A stretch of 64,000 nucleotides of DNA from an uncultured Senegalimassilia sp. Its GTDB lineage: Bacteria > Actinomycetota > Coriobacteriia > Coriobacteriales > Eggerthellaceae. The notes beneath the pieces are model-generated. The model had not been told where the DNA came from. It did not search any database and worked only from the letters and a program-made list of their open reading frames with translations. This document shows, piece after piece, positions 7,789 to 16,087 of this stretch (position 1 is the stretch's first letter; each line of letters opens with the position of its first letter). Both the position numbers and the translations under genes were made by a program. The stretch covers positions 1 through 64,000 of the forward strand of contig CAKTWI010000010.1 in the NCBI GenBank assembly GCA_934630815.1. The letters are read 5' to 3'.

Positions 7789-7887
7789 AACGCCATGTTC
7801 GCCGGTTGCAACAACCTGACGGAGCTGGATTTTCCCGACCGCAGTGGTTCGCAACGGTCTGCCCAGCTCAACGATGTAGAATCCTAA
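7789..7887 (+). pseudogene. Fragment of a BspA-type LRR surface protein gene
   Basis: The frame 7789-7887 reads NAMFAGCNNLTELDFPDRSG and ends at TAA. FAGCNNLTELDF is a typical unit of the BspA/DUF285 leucine-rich repeats of gut-bacterial surface proteins. No start, signal peptide or further repeats are present, so this is a remnant stranded between the small gene and the kinase gene, presumably left by recombination. Confidence 0.45.
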
Positions 7888-7929
7888 CCATCACCTTGAT
7901 CGATGAACGCTGCGTGGAAGGAACCTGAG

Positions 7930-9753
7930 ATGGGCAAAAGTCTGATAACCGGCGGCGGCGCCCCTGACGAAGCCAGCGGACCCCGGGACGACGGTGCCGC
8001 GCAGCGCCGGAACGCGCCTGCGAAAGGTTTCGCGCCCAACGTCATTCTCAGCTCGGCTTTGGCCGATGACGGCGGCGCCCGCCTTTCCAACGCCAGGTTC
8101 TTCCTGGATGCCGATCAAGGCGCGTTTTGCGGCGGCCAAGGCGCGCTGAGGAAGGTTTGGACGGAGGATGGAAAAGCGTTCGCGCTGAAGACGTTCACCT
8201 CGTACGAGGCTGCCCTTACCGAATGGCGTGCTCTTCAGGATTACCGCAATTTCGCGCTTTTGCCCGAGGGAAGGTTCTTCGGCATTGTGGAGTCCTGCGA
8301 CGACGCGAGCATCGTCGAGGCCCCTTGCATCGTGATGGAGTGGATCGACGGCGTTTCGCTTTCCCGGCACCTCATCGACAATGGGCCGATGACCGTCGAG
8401 CAGGTCCTGGGAACCTTGGCGAAGGTCGTCGAGTTCAGCGCGTTTGCCTGGGACGGCGCTCGGAACAGGCTGGTTCATCACGACATCAAACCGGACAACA
8501 TACTCATCGAAGCCGCTGATGGCGGGCTGCGTCCAAGGCTCGTCGATTTCGGCATTTCCTACGCGCCGGACGAGGAAGCCCCCGCTTTGGCAACGCAGGG
8601 TTTTGCGCCTCCGGAGCTGTTCTTCTCCGAGGACGACGACTCGGCCCAAAGCGACGACAGCTACTCGATAGCGGCGACCATCCTGGTTGCGCTAGCGGGC
8701 AAAACCGCCATGTTTGGCGGTGTCGAGATCTGCAAGTTCCCGGCTTACGGGGTCTTTCAAGACGGGGAAAGCGGCGAACTTCGCTATGACCAGGGCTGGA
8801 CGGACGAGCACGAGAACCGTCTTCTCGATGAGAAGCCCGAACTCCGGACTGAGCTCAAAAGCTGCTACGTTAGAAACCCGCGTCGGCAAGGCCTCGTTTT
8901 GACCGAGGAGGAGATGAACTCCTTCACGCACGAACGGGAAGGCGAAAAGGTCGATGCGCTTCGCAAAGCGGTCCGGGAATCTCTTTCCGGCACGTACGGG
9001 AAACGAGTCACGGAAGAAGAGCTAACCCGCTGCCTGCAGTGCGCCTACGATGCCATGGACAGGAAGATAAAGCACTGCCTTTCCGCCTGCCTGAACGTCG
9101 TGCGCGATGGGCGGCCCACGGCGGCCGAGCTGAAGGCCGCGCTTCCGCTTGATGCTCAGGCATACTTCCACGAGCTGCAGATCATCGCGGTGGCCAACGC
9201 CCTTGGCGGGCGCAAGAGCGGAAGCGCGCTGGCAGAAGCAAGCGCCAGCGCGATCGATCTTGGCGAGGATTCGGTCCTGAAAGCGCTCGACGATTACAAC
9301 AGCGGCCGCTATGACAGATGCCTTCCCGTGTTCGATAAGATCATGCGAACGGGCGGCAGCCACAGCGCCATCTACAACATCGCCGTTATGGCGCGCGACG
9401 ATTATGCCGGTGCCGGCCAGCTGTATTCCGACCAAGACATCGTCCAGATGATGGCCGAAGCGGCCAACGCGGGCAACCTGCTTGCGCAAAACTGGTACGG
9501 TCGCGTTTTGGTGGGCAAGTTCGAAGACGGTGAACCCGACCTGCGCAAAAGGACCGTCCGCGATGCCGATGGCAACAGGATTCGGGTCGATATGGACATC
9601 ACACCGAATGTGGAGCTCGGCCTCAAGTATGTGCGCGAAGCCGCTCGGGACGATCGTGAACAGGGGCGGCAAGGCTTCCACTTCGCAAAGAAATGGCTGC
9701 CGAGAACAAGGATTGGATCAGGGAAAACGGCTACGAGTAGCGTGGCGTTCTAA
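7930..9753 (+). CDS. Hanks-type Ser/Thr protein kinase with C-terminal Sel1-like region
   Basis: 607 residues; start ATG 7930 with GGAAGGAA seven bases upstream. Kinase domain about residues 50-400: glycine loop GGQGALRKVW (69-78), lysine in FALKTF (Lys87), catalytic HHDIKPDN (183-190), DFG (206-208), then GFAPPEL in place of the usual APE. There is no transmembrane segment, unlike PknB-type sensor kinases. The end (about 480-600) has Sel1/TPR-like helices (GNLLAQNWYGRVLVGKF). It lies 18 bases ahead of an FHA-domain gene, the classic phosphothreonine-binding partner. Substrates are unknown; the FHA or membrane proteins of the cluster are the likely ones. Confidence 0.88.
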   Translation: MGKSLITGGGAPDEASGPRDDGAAQRRNAPAKGFAPNVILSSALADDGGARLSNARFFLDADQGAFCGGQGALRKVWTEDGKAFALKTFTSYEAALTEWRALQDYRNFALLPEGRFFGIVESCDDASIVEAPCIVMEWIDGVSLSRHLIDNGPMTVEQVLGTLAKVVEFSAFAWDGARNRLVHHDIKPDNILIEAADGGLRPRLVDFGISYAPDEEAPALATQGFAPPELFFSEDDDSAQSDDSYSIAATILVALAGKTAMFGGVEICKFPAYGVFQDGESGELRYDQGWTDEHENRLLDEKPELRTELKSCYVRNPRRQGLVLTEEEMNSFTHEREGEKVDALRKAVRESLSGTYGKRVTEEELTRCLQCAYDAMDRKIKHCLSACLNVVRDGRPTAAELKAALPLDAQAYFHELQIIAVANALGGRKSGSALAEASASAIDLGEDSVLKALDDYNSGRYDRCLPVFDKIMRTGGSHSAIYNIAVMARDDYAGAGQLYSDQDIVQMMAEAANAGNLLAQNWYGRVLVGKFEDGEPDLRKRTVRDADGNRIRVDMDITPNVELGLKYVREAARDDREQGRQGFHFAKKWLPRTRIGSGKTATSSVAF

Positions 9754-9770
9754 GGTTCGGAGGAAAAACC

Positions 9771-11033
9771 GTGGCGATCTACTCTAATCAGATTATCGAT
9801 ATGCTGTCCTGGCTTGGGGAAACATGCCCGAATTCCAAATACGCCTCCAATGAGAAGATCTATGAGCTCATGGGCTTGGACAGGGACCAGGGCAGACGTG
9901 CGTACAACAAGAAGATGGACGGTTTTGCGGGCTTTCCCTTGGATTACCGGTTCGATGAAGGCATCGAAAACGCGCTCTTGGAAATCGCGGGGACGTTCAA
10001 TTGCCCCGAGGAATTCGCAAATGCCCTTGATGCGTACCTCCAAGAAAAGCAAATGACGATAGAAGGGCTCGACGACGCGACCAGGTCTTTCAGGAAGTGC
10101 ATCTGGGCCTACAACGAGTTAACCGGCAGGGAAAGGATCACCGGCAAAGCGCGCAAAACGCAGCGATGCGAGGACGATGCCGACGGGAAAAGCGTCGGCG
10201 AAGAGGTCTTCAAAGAGAAGATCATCGATCCGATCCTCAATCAATGCTTGAGATATCTCTCGCCTGAGGAACGTAATAAGCGCCTGGATAAGAAGCTGGG
10301 AATGGTCACCGGCGGCGGAGCTCCTGGCGCCTGCGCGTGCGAAAGCGTTGTCGCAGGGCTGCCCAAGCTTGTCCTTGCGATAGGGGTTTACGACGAGGGC
10401 AAAAAGGACGTTGTCAAGCCGAAGGAGGTCGTCATCAGCCCTCTTAAGGACGGCGTGATCGGGATAGGCCACTGTTTTGAGGCCGGAACGCGGGCGGTTC
10501 CGTTCGGGGAGGGGACTGACAGCCGCCGCTGGTCGGTGCCTTTCGAGGGAAAGGTGTACAGCGCGGCGCGCGGCGTGTTCGCCTTCCCAAAGCGGAAGGC
10601 AGGCGGCGTGAACAAAGACGGGGAGAAAATTTCCGACGACCCCGTCTCGCGCTATCACTGCGTTTTGGTGTACAGCGAGCGGAACCGTCTCTGGCAGCTG
10701 TTCGACCTGGAAACCAGCAACGGAACCCTGGTCAAAAGGGTCGACGGGGTCGGTTCGGAGTCTTTCCTTATCGCAGGGTTGGGCACGAACAACAAGAACG
10801 CCGTTTATGAGGTCGTGGGCGTTCCTGCCGGCAAGATACCGCTTGAGACCATCGCGGAATGTACGGGGGCGGACATAGGCGACGATGCCGCCGACTTCGC
10901 TTCGTGCGGCGTGTCCGTCAAGGAAGGCGACAAGATATGCCTGGGGTTCCGGATCGTCGAGAACGAAGACGGTTCGCTCGGGTTCGGCCCACGGAACAAA
11001 TCCTGCATCATCAAGATCACGGAGCTGGTCTAG
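9771..11033 (+). CDS. FHA-domain protein
   Basis: 420 residues, GTG start at 9771 after TTCGGAGG. A C-terminal forkhead-associated domain (about 225-415) shows the phosphothreonine-binding signature: SRYHCVLVY near residue 291 and TSNGTLVKR about 30 residues later. The first about 180 residues are helical with no recognised domain. FHA proteins bind phosphothreonine peptides, so this is the likely effector or scaffold for the kinase just upstream. It is the last gene of the + strand operon and faces the convergent AAA gene. Confidence 0.85.
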   Translation: MAIYSNQIIDMLSWLGETCPNSKYASNEKIYELMGLDRDQGRRAYNKKMDGFAGFPLDYRFDEGIENALLEIAGTFNCPEEFANALDAYLQEKQMTIEGLDDATRSFRKCIWAYNELTGRERITGKARKTQRCEDDADGKSVGEEVFKEKIIDPILNQCLRYLSPEERNKRLDKKLGMVTGGGAPGACACESVVAGLPKLVLAIGVYDEGKKDVVKPKEVVISPLKDGVIGIGHCFEAGTRAVPFGEGTDSRRWSVPFEGKVYSAARGVFAFPKRKAGGVNKDGEKISDDPVSRYHCVLVYSERNRLWQLFDLETSNGTLVKRVDGVGSESFLIAGLGTNNKNAVYEVVGVPAGKIPLETIAECTGADIGDDAADFASCGVSVKEGDKICLGFRIVENEDGSLGFGPRNKSCIIKITELV

Positions 11034-11069
11034 CCCCCGCCCGACATTGCGCTTGTGGGAGGGCAAAAG

Positions 11070-12211
11070 CTAGAAAGCAAACCCTATAGGTTGCTTCGAG
11101 GGCAGGCGGAAATCCTTGTCCTCTAACGCGCTTGCAACCTCTTCTGCCCTGATCACGCGATCAAGCAGGCCGCTGGCTTTCTTGACCACGGCATGGTCGA
11201 GGATTTTGCGCATCGTCCGCGCGCTGGCGAAATCCTCAAGGGCCATGATCGACGGCATCTTGTCTTCCAGGACGTTCATGGCCGCCTCGTCGACCTCGAA
11301 CCTGCGCTCCTGCGCCATCTTCTCGAATATGCTCAAGAGCTGGTCAGAGCTGTATTCGTCGAATTCGACCTCAAAGCCGATTCGGCCCGTAAGGCCCGGG
11401 TTGTGGCGCACGAAATCGCGCATCTCGTCCGGGTATCCCGCAAGGATCACGATCACCTGCTCGCGCTGCTCCTCCATTAGCTGGTTGATGGCGTCGATGG
11501 CCTCTTGACCATGGGACGACCCGTCGGTAGCCGACATTTGGCGGCTCAAACGGTATGCTTCGTCGATGAACAGGATGCCGCCCTCCGCCTTGTCGAAGAT
11601 GCTCTTAACCAGACGGGGCGTTTCGCCAACATATTGGCTGACCAAGTCGTTTGCCGAGGCGTTGACGAACACGCCCTTGCCCGACGTGACGCCGGCGCGA
11701 TCATACTTTTCAAGCAGCGCGTGCGCAACCGTGGTTTTGCCCACGCCCGGAGGGCCGACGAACATCATGTGCAGCGAATCTACGGCTTGCCTGCCATACG
11801 CTTCCGCGATCATCGCGATGGACTTGATCGTCTCGATCTGGCGCTCAAGGCCGATGTAGGCGTCGAGCGGGTTTTTGCGCTTTTGAGCATGATGTCGTCG
11901 CGGGCAATCGAGTGGTTCTTGGGGTCGATCGAGTTCACTCGGGCAGCGGCGCGGAGCGCTTTCTTGTCGGAAAGGCATACTTTGAGGGGCAGGCACGTCA
12001 CTTCGCCTTCGTCGAATATGTCCCTGATGTCGTTCTCCGGCGAGCCTTTTGAGACGAAGGGCAAAACGATCTTGTCGTTTTGGAGTTTTGCGTGCCCGAA
12101 TTCGATTCGGTTGCCCTGCCTCAGAAGAAGGTTGCAGGCGAGAACCGTCGACCCCCAGTCGATCTCGGGGCCGGGCAGTTCGATAGAGCCGATGTAGTAT
12201 TTGCTGTTCAT
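11070..12211 (-). pseudogene. CbxX/CfqX-type AAA ATPase with N-terminal domain, frame broken near 11885
   Basis: Two frames join into one sensible protein. Residues from the ATG at 12211 give a beta-rich N-domain (MNSKYYIGSIELPGP ... SIARDDIMLKSAK). The AAA domain continues in the -1 frame from about 11888 (NPLDAYIGLERQIETIK), with Walker A GPPGVGKT, Walker B GGILFIDEAYRL and the arginine region PGLTGRIGFEVEF. No start codon lies in the AAA frame ahead of its first helix. The crossover falls at runs of four and five A on the coding strand (near 11881-11889), so it may be programmed -1 slippage, an indel, or a sequence error. CbxX AAA proteins remodel partner complexes; this one would act on the cluster's proteins. 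Confidence 0.7.
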
Positions 12212-12270
12212 GGTGTTCACGCCCTTTACGGCGCTTGGCGGGCCGCCGCCAAGCGCCGTGGTCGAAAGGC

Positions 12271-12729
12271 CTACAGAAGGTCGAGCAACTTGGCGATTCC
12301 CTGGCTGGACTTCGGGAAGCGAGTGCCGTCGATTTCATCGAAGTGATTACGGATAAAGGATTTGCACTCTTCGATGAAGCGGTCCATCGCCTCATCGTCG
12401 GGGTAGTCTCGCGTCCAGGTCTGCATGTAGGACGTTTCCCCGTCGCGAAGATCAACCTTCACCGGGATGAACGCGGGATCGGTCTTCTGCTTCTCGGCTA
12501 CGTCCAGCGCAAAGCGGATGGCTTCGCCTTCCGGCTTTTGCTTGACAAGGCCGACGCGCGCCCACACGCGGGAGACGGACTCCTTTTCGTTGCGCTCGTC
12601 CAGGATGTTGACCGTGAAGGTCTTCCCCTCCACCTCGAAGCGGCCGGAGTACTCGGTTTTGCTCTTCGGGCGGATCTCGGCGGACTTGCAGGTGAAGTAC
12701 GGGATGTCGTCGTAGCTTGAAATGATCAT
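12271..12729 (-). CDS. Unknown 152-residue protein A of the convergent operon
   Basis: Start ATG 12729 with GGAGAG five bases upstream. Alternating beta and helical segments (YSGRFEVEGKTFTVNIL; EAMDRFIEECKSFIRNHF), no membrane segment or signal. The order of a beta sheet followed by a C-terminal helix and the length (152) match the neighbour encoded just upstream, although sequence identity is weak, so the two may be distant relatives with a YbjN/chaperone-like layout. Family not recognised. Confidence 0.7.
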   Translation of the reverse strand: MIISSYDDIPYFTCKSAEIRPKSKTEYSGRFEVEGKTFTVNILDERNEKESVSRVWARVGLVKQKPEGEAIRFALDVAEKQKTDPAFIPVKVDLRDGETSYMQTWTRDYPDDEAMDRFIEECKSFIRNHFDEIDGTRFPKSSQGIAKLLDLL

Positions 12730-12763
12730 TGTTCTCTCCGTTCGTGGTATTTGACGTGGGGTT

Positions 12764-13222
12764 TTAGTCGAGAAGCTCGTTGCGCAGGGCACGGAGCAGG
12801 CCTCCGGCGCTGCCGGGGCCGGACTCGATGGCCTCATCAAGCGGAACGCCCTGATTGACGTCGCGGAACGTGTCGGCGTGATTGTTCACGTAGCTGGCGG
12901 CCAAGGAGACCGCGCGGTCGACGGATTCGCCGTCGGCCAGGTCTCGCTCGATTTGCAGGATGACCTCGCCATCGGGCGAAAAACCGTACGTACCGACCTT
13001 CTGGATCCATCCGCCGAGATGGTTCATAAGGGCCATCAGCGCGACATCGGTTTCGCCCGTTGCGAAAACCCCGGTTTTCGCGGTGACGCTCACCGAGCTT
13101 TCCCCAATGGGCTGAAGCGTGACGGCCGCGCCTTTACAAAACGTCGACCAGCCCTCCTCTTCCGCCTTGAAATACAAATCGCTGTTTTCGAGAACTTCTT
13201 CTACCATGTGGCCGTTCTTCAT
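12764..13222 (-). CDS. Unknown 152-residue protein B, first gene of the convergent operon
   Basis: Start ATG 13222 after GGAAGGAAAAGG. Soluble, with beta strands (GAAVTLQPIGESSVSVTAKT) followed by helices (AVSLAASYVNNHADTF). The layout looks like YbjN or type III chaperone-like proteins, but this is impression only. It is transcribed from the duplicated promoter at 13258-13383 and followed by protein A and the AAA ATPase, facing the kinase/FHA operon. Confidence 0.7.
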   Translation of the reverse strand: MKNGHMVEEVLENSDLYFKAEEEGWSTFCKGAAVTLQPIGESSVSVTAKTGVFATGETDVALMALMNHLGGWIQKVGTYGFSPDGEVILQIERDLADGESVDRAVSLAASYVNNHADTFRDVNQGVPLDEAIESGPGSAGGLLRALRNELLD

Positions 13223-13257
13223 GCCTTTTCCTTCCGCTAATGCCAACGATCCGTTGC

Positions 13258-13383
13258 AGAGACGATCGCGGGAAACCCCGCATTGCGGGATGTCCCGCCT
13301 GATCGCTTTCTCTGTAGAAGAATTTACCGTGCGGGCCATACCCGGGCCAAGGGCAGCATCAGGGCACCAAAGGGCAGCAGGCG
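13258..13383 (-). promoter_or_regulatory. Promoter and leader of the right operon (twin of 3784-3912)
   Basis: On the minus strand: -35 TTGGCC (13350-13345), 18-bp spacer, -10 TAAATT (13326-13321), then an ACAGAGA...TCTCTG stem in the leader and a GGAAGGAAAAGG ribosome site. Each element, and the CTGCTGCCCTTTGGTGCC block upstream, is also found in the left copy. It places both operons under one signal. Confidence 0.6.
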
Positions 13384-13440
13384 CCGGCGATCACATCAGG
13401 GCAGGTTTGCGGGTCGCGTCCGCGTTTGCATTTGCGTTGC

Positions 13441-13538
13441 GTGAACAGGGGACGCGTGAACGGGGGACGGAGGTGTGTTCAGGTGTGCGGGGGCTTTCGT
13501 CGAGTTTTTCCTGAACACACCTCCGTCCCCCGTTCACC
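13441..13538. repeat. Repeat B, copy 3 (spaced inverted arms)
   Basis: Begins with a partial duplicate arm, then an ACGGAGGTGTGTTC arm, about 30 bp of spacer and the complementary GAACACACCTCCGTCCCCC arm. Part of a repeat-filled stretch between the AAA operon and the zinc-ribbon genes. Confidence 0.75.
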
Positions 13539-13577
13539 CTATTCGTGGGGCGAAGCGCATCGGATCGATGCGTTTTG

Positions 13578-13660
13578 CCCGGAACTCCTCTTTCCGCCTG
13601 TGCGATTGTGCACGGACGCCCTTCGCCCGGCTTTGTAGCCGATCGCGAATACCTCGCCGT
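13578..13660 (+). repeat. Repeat C, copy 1
   Basis: Shares CTCTTTCCGCCTGNGC, then CTTCGCCCGGCTTTGTAGCC and ATCGC with a copy at 46548-46640. It has no coding potential that I trust. It always lies beside repeats A and B. Confidence 0.5.
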
Positions 13661-13713
13661 CCCCAGTTTGCATTCCCTGTTCACGTCCGACTTTGCCCGC
13701 GAGCACGCACCCT

Positions 13714-13881
13714 GCGACTTCTGGATGGTTTTGCAGGAAATGGGCGTCGATTTTGCCATGGGTCTGGACTTCTGAGTGGTTTTTGGCGGGTGCTGTGCGG
13801 TGTCGAATCTGCTGACCTGGGGAAACGTTGGCGCTGAGTGGCCTTTCGGGCTGAATTCGCCTGCAAAACCGCCCAGAAGTT
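13714..13881 (+). repeat. MITE-like repeat A, copy 3
   Basis: Complete copy with both inverted ends (left GCGACTTCTGGATGGTTTTG, right CAAAACCGCCCAGAAGTT) and the inner GACCTGGGGAAACG, same orientation as the other copies. Confidence 0.8.
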
Positions 13882-14398
13882 GAGGGCGGGCTTGGCGGGG
13901 CGCGACGGTTGCATTCGGTTTGCGTACCTTGACGGCTTGGATGCTGCTTGTGCCCTGCTCGGGCAGTGTGTGCAGGTTATGGGGGCGTGTATACACAACC
14001 ATAAACTTGACACAGGGGACGTGATGTATTTTCGCGCAAAGCACCCAAGCCGCTAGATTGAGTGACTACCTGTACGGCGGCGGGCTTCCACCTGCGCAAG
14101 AAGATAAGGTGATTTGGGTCGACCGCGACGTGATCGCGGTCGATGGCATCGCGTGCTCAGGTGCCGGTAAGAGAGTTGAGAAAGGCAGGCGCAATGCATT
14201 GCGCCTGCCTTTCTAAGGTGATTACGATTGATTTAGCCTACGGCGTGGTGCGGACTCCCTATGCCGAGACCGAGAGGTTCGTGATCCTATATACGCAGGT
14301 GGATGGGGCTGGTGGGATGTTCGGGAGGTGGGCTATGGCGGCGAGATCGATCTTCGCCAGGTGGGTGTGCGTAGGGCTATGCGAGACTTCGATCTTGT
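13882..14398. other. Gene-poor stretch with degraded coding fragments
   Basis: No intact gene. Short open runs look protein-like but lack starts or partners: 14058-14215 (+) begins LSDYLYGGGLPPAQEDKVIW, and about 14330-14486 (+) includes GEIDLRQVGVRRAMRDFDL. I read these as remnants of deleted genes, with low certainty. Confidence 0.3.
14179..14214. terminator. 36-bp perfect palindrome, probable bidirectional terminator
   Basis: AGAAAGGCAGGCGCAATG is followed at once by its exact complement. The stem is GC-rich and flanked by A/T at both ends (AGAAA ... TTTCT), so it can stop transcription in either direction. It sits inside a remnant frame, not after an intact gene. Confidence 0.6.
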
Positions 14399-14430
14399 GG
14401 GGCGATTGGCAACTAAATCGCCCCATTTCT
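14399..14430 (+). terminator. Hairpin terminator
   Basis: GGGGCGATT (14399-14407) pairs with AATCGCCCC (14416-14424) and is followed by ATTTCTT. It lies in the remnant region, presumably left by a lost + strand gene. Downstream, before the gene ending at 14614, a GCATGCC/GGCATGC stem near 14536-14556 may serve the minus-strand gene. Confidence 0.5.
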
Positions 14431-14613
14431 TCCACCGCCGAGCAGAACGCGATTACGCCATGCCGGGCATCCTTTTGCTTTCTTAATCGAATAACTGTCA
14501 GTGATGATCGATCTAGCGGTTTGCTGTGGCCGGCATGCCTCTTGCCGGCATGCTTAAAATGCACTTGCATTTGATGGGGCTTTTTCGCGAAATACCGCCC
14601 TCTTTGCATCTTG

Positions 14614-15939
14614 CTAAACTTGCTCGATAAGTTGTATCCCACTAATCTTGAATTGAGAAGCCGGGGGATTGGCGTTCTTTCGGTAGGTAAAGTCTGTGTC
14701 GACTGAGGCATCTAGGGCGTAAACGGTGTTCGCAATGGCGGTCTTCGAAGCCGTGGTTCCATCGATTTTGTAAACAACCCTGTTTCCCCCATCGCTCATT
14801 TCAACGCTGAATTTATCGGTTCCGAATGTATGGATCGGCTTTCCTTTTGCTTCGCCACTGATGCCGACATCCACATAGTCGAGCTTTCTCAAGCCATCAG
14901 ATGGCGTATAGAGAACTGAATGGTCGGCCACTAAACTATCACTGCTGCACGATTTGAACGAAAGCGCAACTGTCGTTTTCGTATTCGACACATTTTCGTA
15001 CTTAAAAGTCTTGCCCTCAAGAGTCCAGGCGGTTTCCTGATTGCTCAATTGAGGATTACCCACAGGTAGCCAGCCTTTTTTCTGGTCAAACTTATAATTC
15101 TGGCTTACGGTAGCGCTGTCCTTGGCAAACCAATATTCATAAGTCACCTTTTCCGAGGCAGTGGAAGAAAATGACCCGTCGTTTTCATTTAGCGTTGCCT
15201 CAAAATCACTGGAGTTAGTTAGAAAATGCGAAAGGCCCACGTTGTCAATCTTGCTGACGCCCTTTAAAGGCTTGGTGCTATAAGTCAAAAGTGTATTGGA
15301 TGAAGGAGGGGCGACGGCTACCCATCGGTCGTTCCTTTTGAAAAATTGGACCGTGCCCTCAATCTCAGAGGAAAAGTTCTCGTTTTCGATAGTCGCTTTA
15401 TAAGACACCGTCGAAAGAGGCGTGTTCGTGCTGCTTGTACCGGTCGTAACGTAAGCCTGTGATGAAACGGCTTCCGCATCAGTAGTTATCGTTTGGTCGG
15501 TGATCTTTAAGTTCTTGATCTTGTATTCCATGGGCTCGACATAGCTTTGGGGAACAACGCCGTTTTCAACAATGGAGCTTTGCTCCAAAGTGCTCTTCAA
15601 GGTCTCGTTGCTCACCTTGTCGGCGCCCATCACGACAAAAATGATAGCTGCAACGATAGCCGCAACGGCCACAATCGAGCTGATGGTAACAAGCCGCTTC
15701 TTGTGCAAAGGAGCGTGGCCAGTGTGCGCTGAATCAAATTTGCAGGATGAAGACGAAGTCTCTTGCCCTTCTGTTGAGCCCACATTGGGCGATGGCTGAA
15801 ATTGGCTATCGACGTCTTCTCTCTCGCTCGGCGCATCAGCCGTTTCTGTCCCGCGATTATTGATTTGCTTGGCGCCACAGTGCGGGCAATAAATTGCATC
15901 ATCAGATACATCGGATTCGCATGAAAAGCACCTTGCCAT
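14614..15939 (-). CDS. Zinc-ribbon single-pass membrane protein
   Basis: 441 residues from the ATG at 15939 (GGGAGACGAGAG upstream; the earlier in-frame ATG is less likely). A zinc ribbon at the N-terminus (CFSCESDVSDDAIYCPHCG, two CxxC pairs), then a Ser/Thr/Glu-rich linker, one membrane helix (about 98-120, ISSIVAVAAIVAAIIFVVM) and about 310 outside residues in repeated beta units (AYVTTGTSSTNTPLSTVSYK). This zinc_ribbon-TM-outer domain plan is common in Gram-positive bacteria; the role is unknown. AT-richer than the flanks, which suggests separate origin. The divergent neighbours at 16088 and 17545 share features with it. Confidence 0.8.
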   Translation of the reverse strand: MARCFSCESDVSDDAIYCPHCGAKQINNRGTETADAPSEREDVDSQFQPSPNVGSTEGQETSSSSCKFDSAHTGHAPLHKKRLVTISSIVAVAAIVAAIIFVVMGADKVSNETLKSTLEQSSIVENGVVPQSYVEPMEYKIKNLKITDQTITTDAEAVSSQAYVTTGTSSTNTPLSTVSYKATIENENFSSEIEGTVQFFKRNDRWVAVAPPSSNTLLTYSTKPLKGVSKIDNVGLSHFLTNSSDFEATLNENDGSFSSTASEKVTYEYWFAKDSATVSQNYKFDQKKGWLPVGNPQLSNQETAWTLEGKTFKYENVSNTKTTVALSFKSCSSDSLVADHSVLYTPSDGLRKLDYVDVGISGEAKGKPIHTFGTDKFSVEMSDGGNRVVYKIDGTTASKTAIANTVYALDASVDTDFTYRKNANPPASQFKISGIQLIEQV

Positions 15940-16087
15940 TACTCTCGTCTCCCGTCTTGCTTTCCGCTGCTTCGGTCTTGAGTCCAATAATCGGTTGAAG
16001 AGGCTCTTTGAAACAGGGTTTTTGAAGGGGTAAAAATAATGCTATGGGCACAGAAAGGGCTTTCCGTTCAATCGGGGGATCCGGTCT

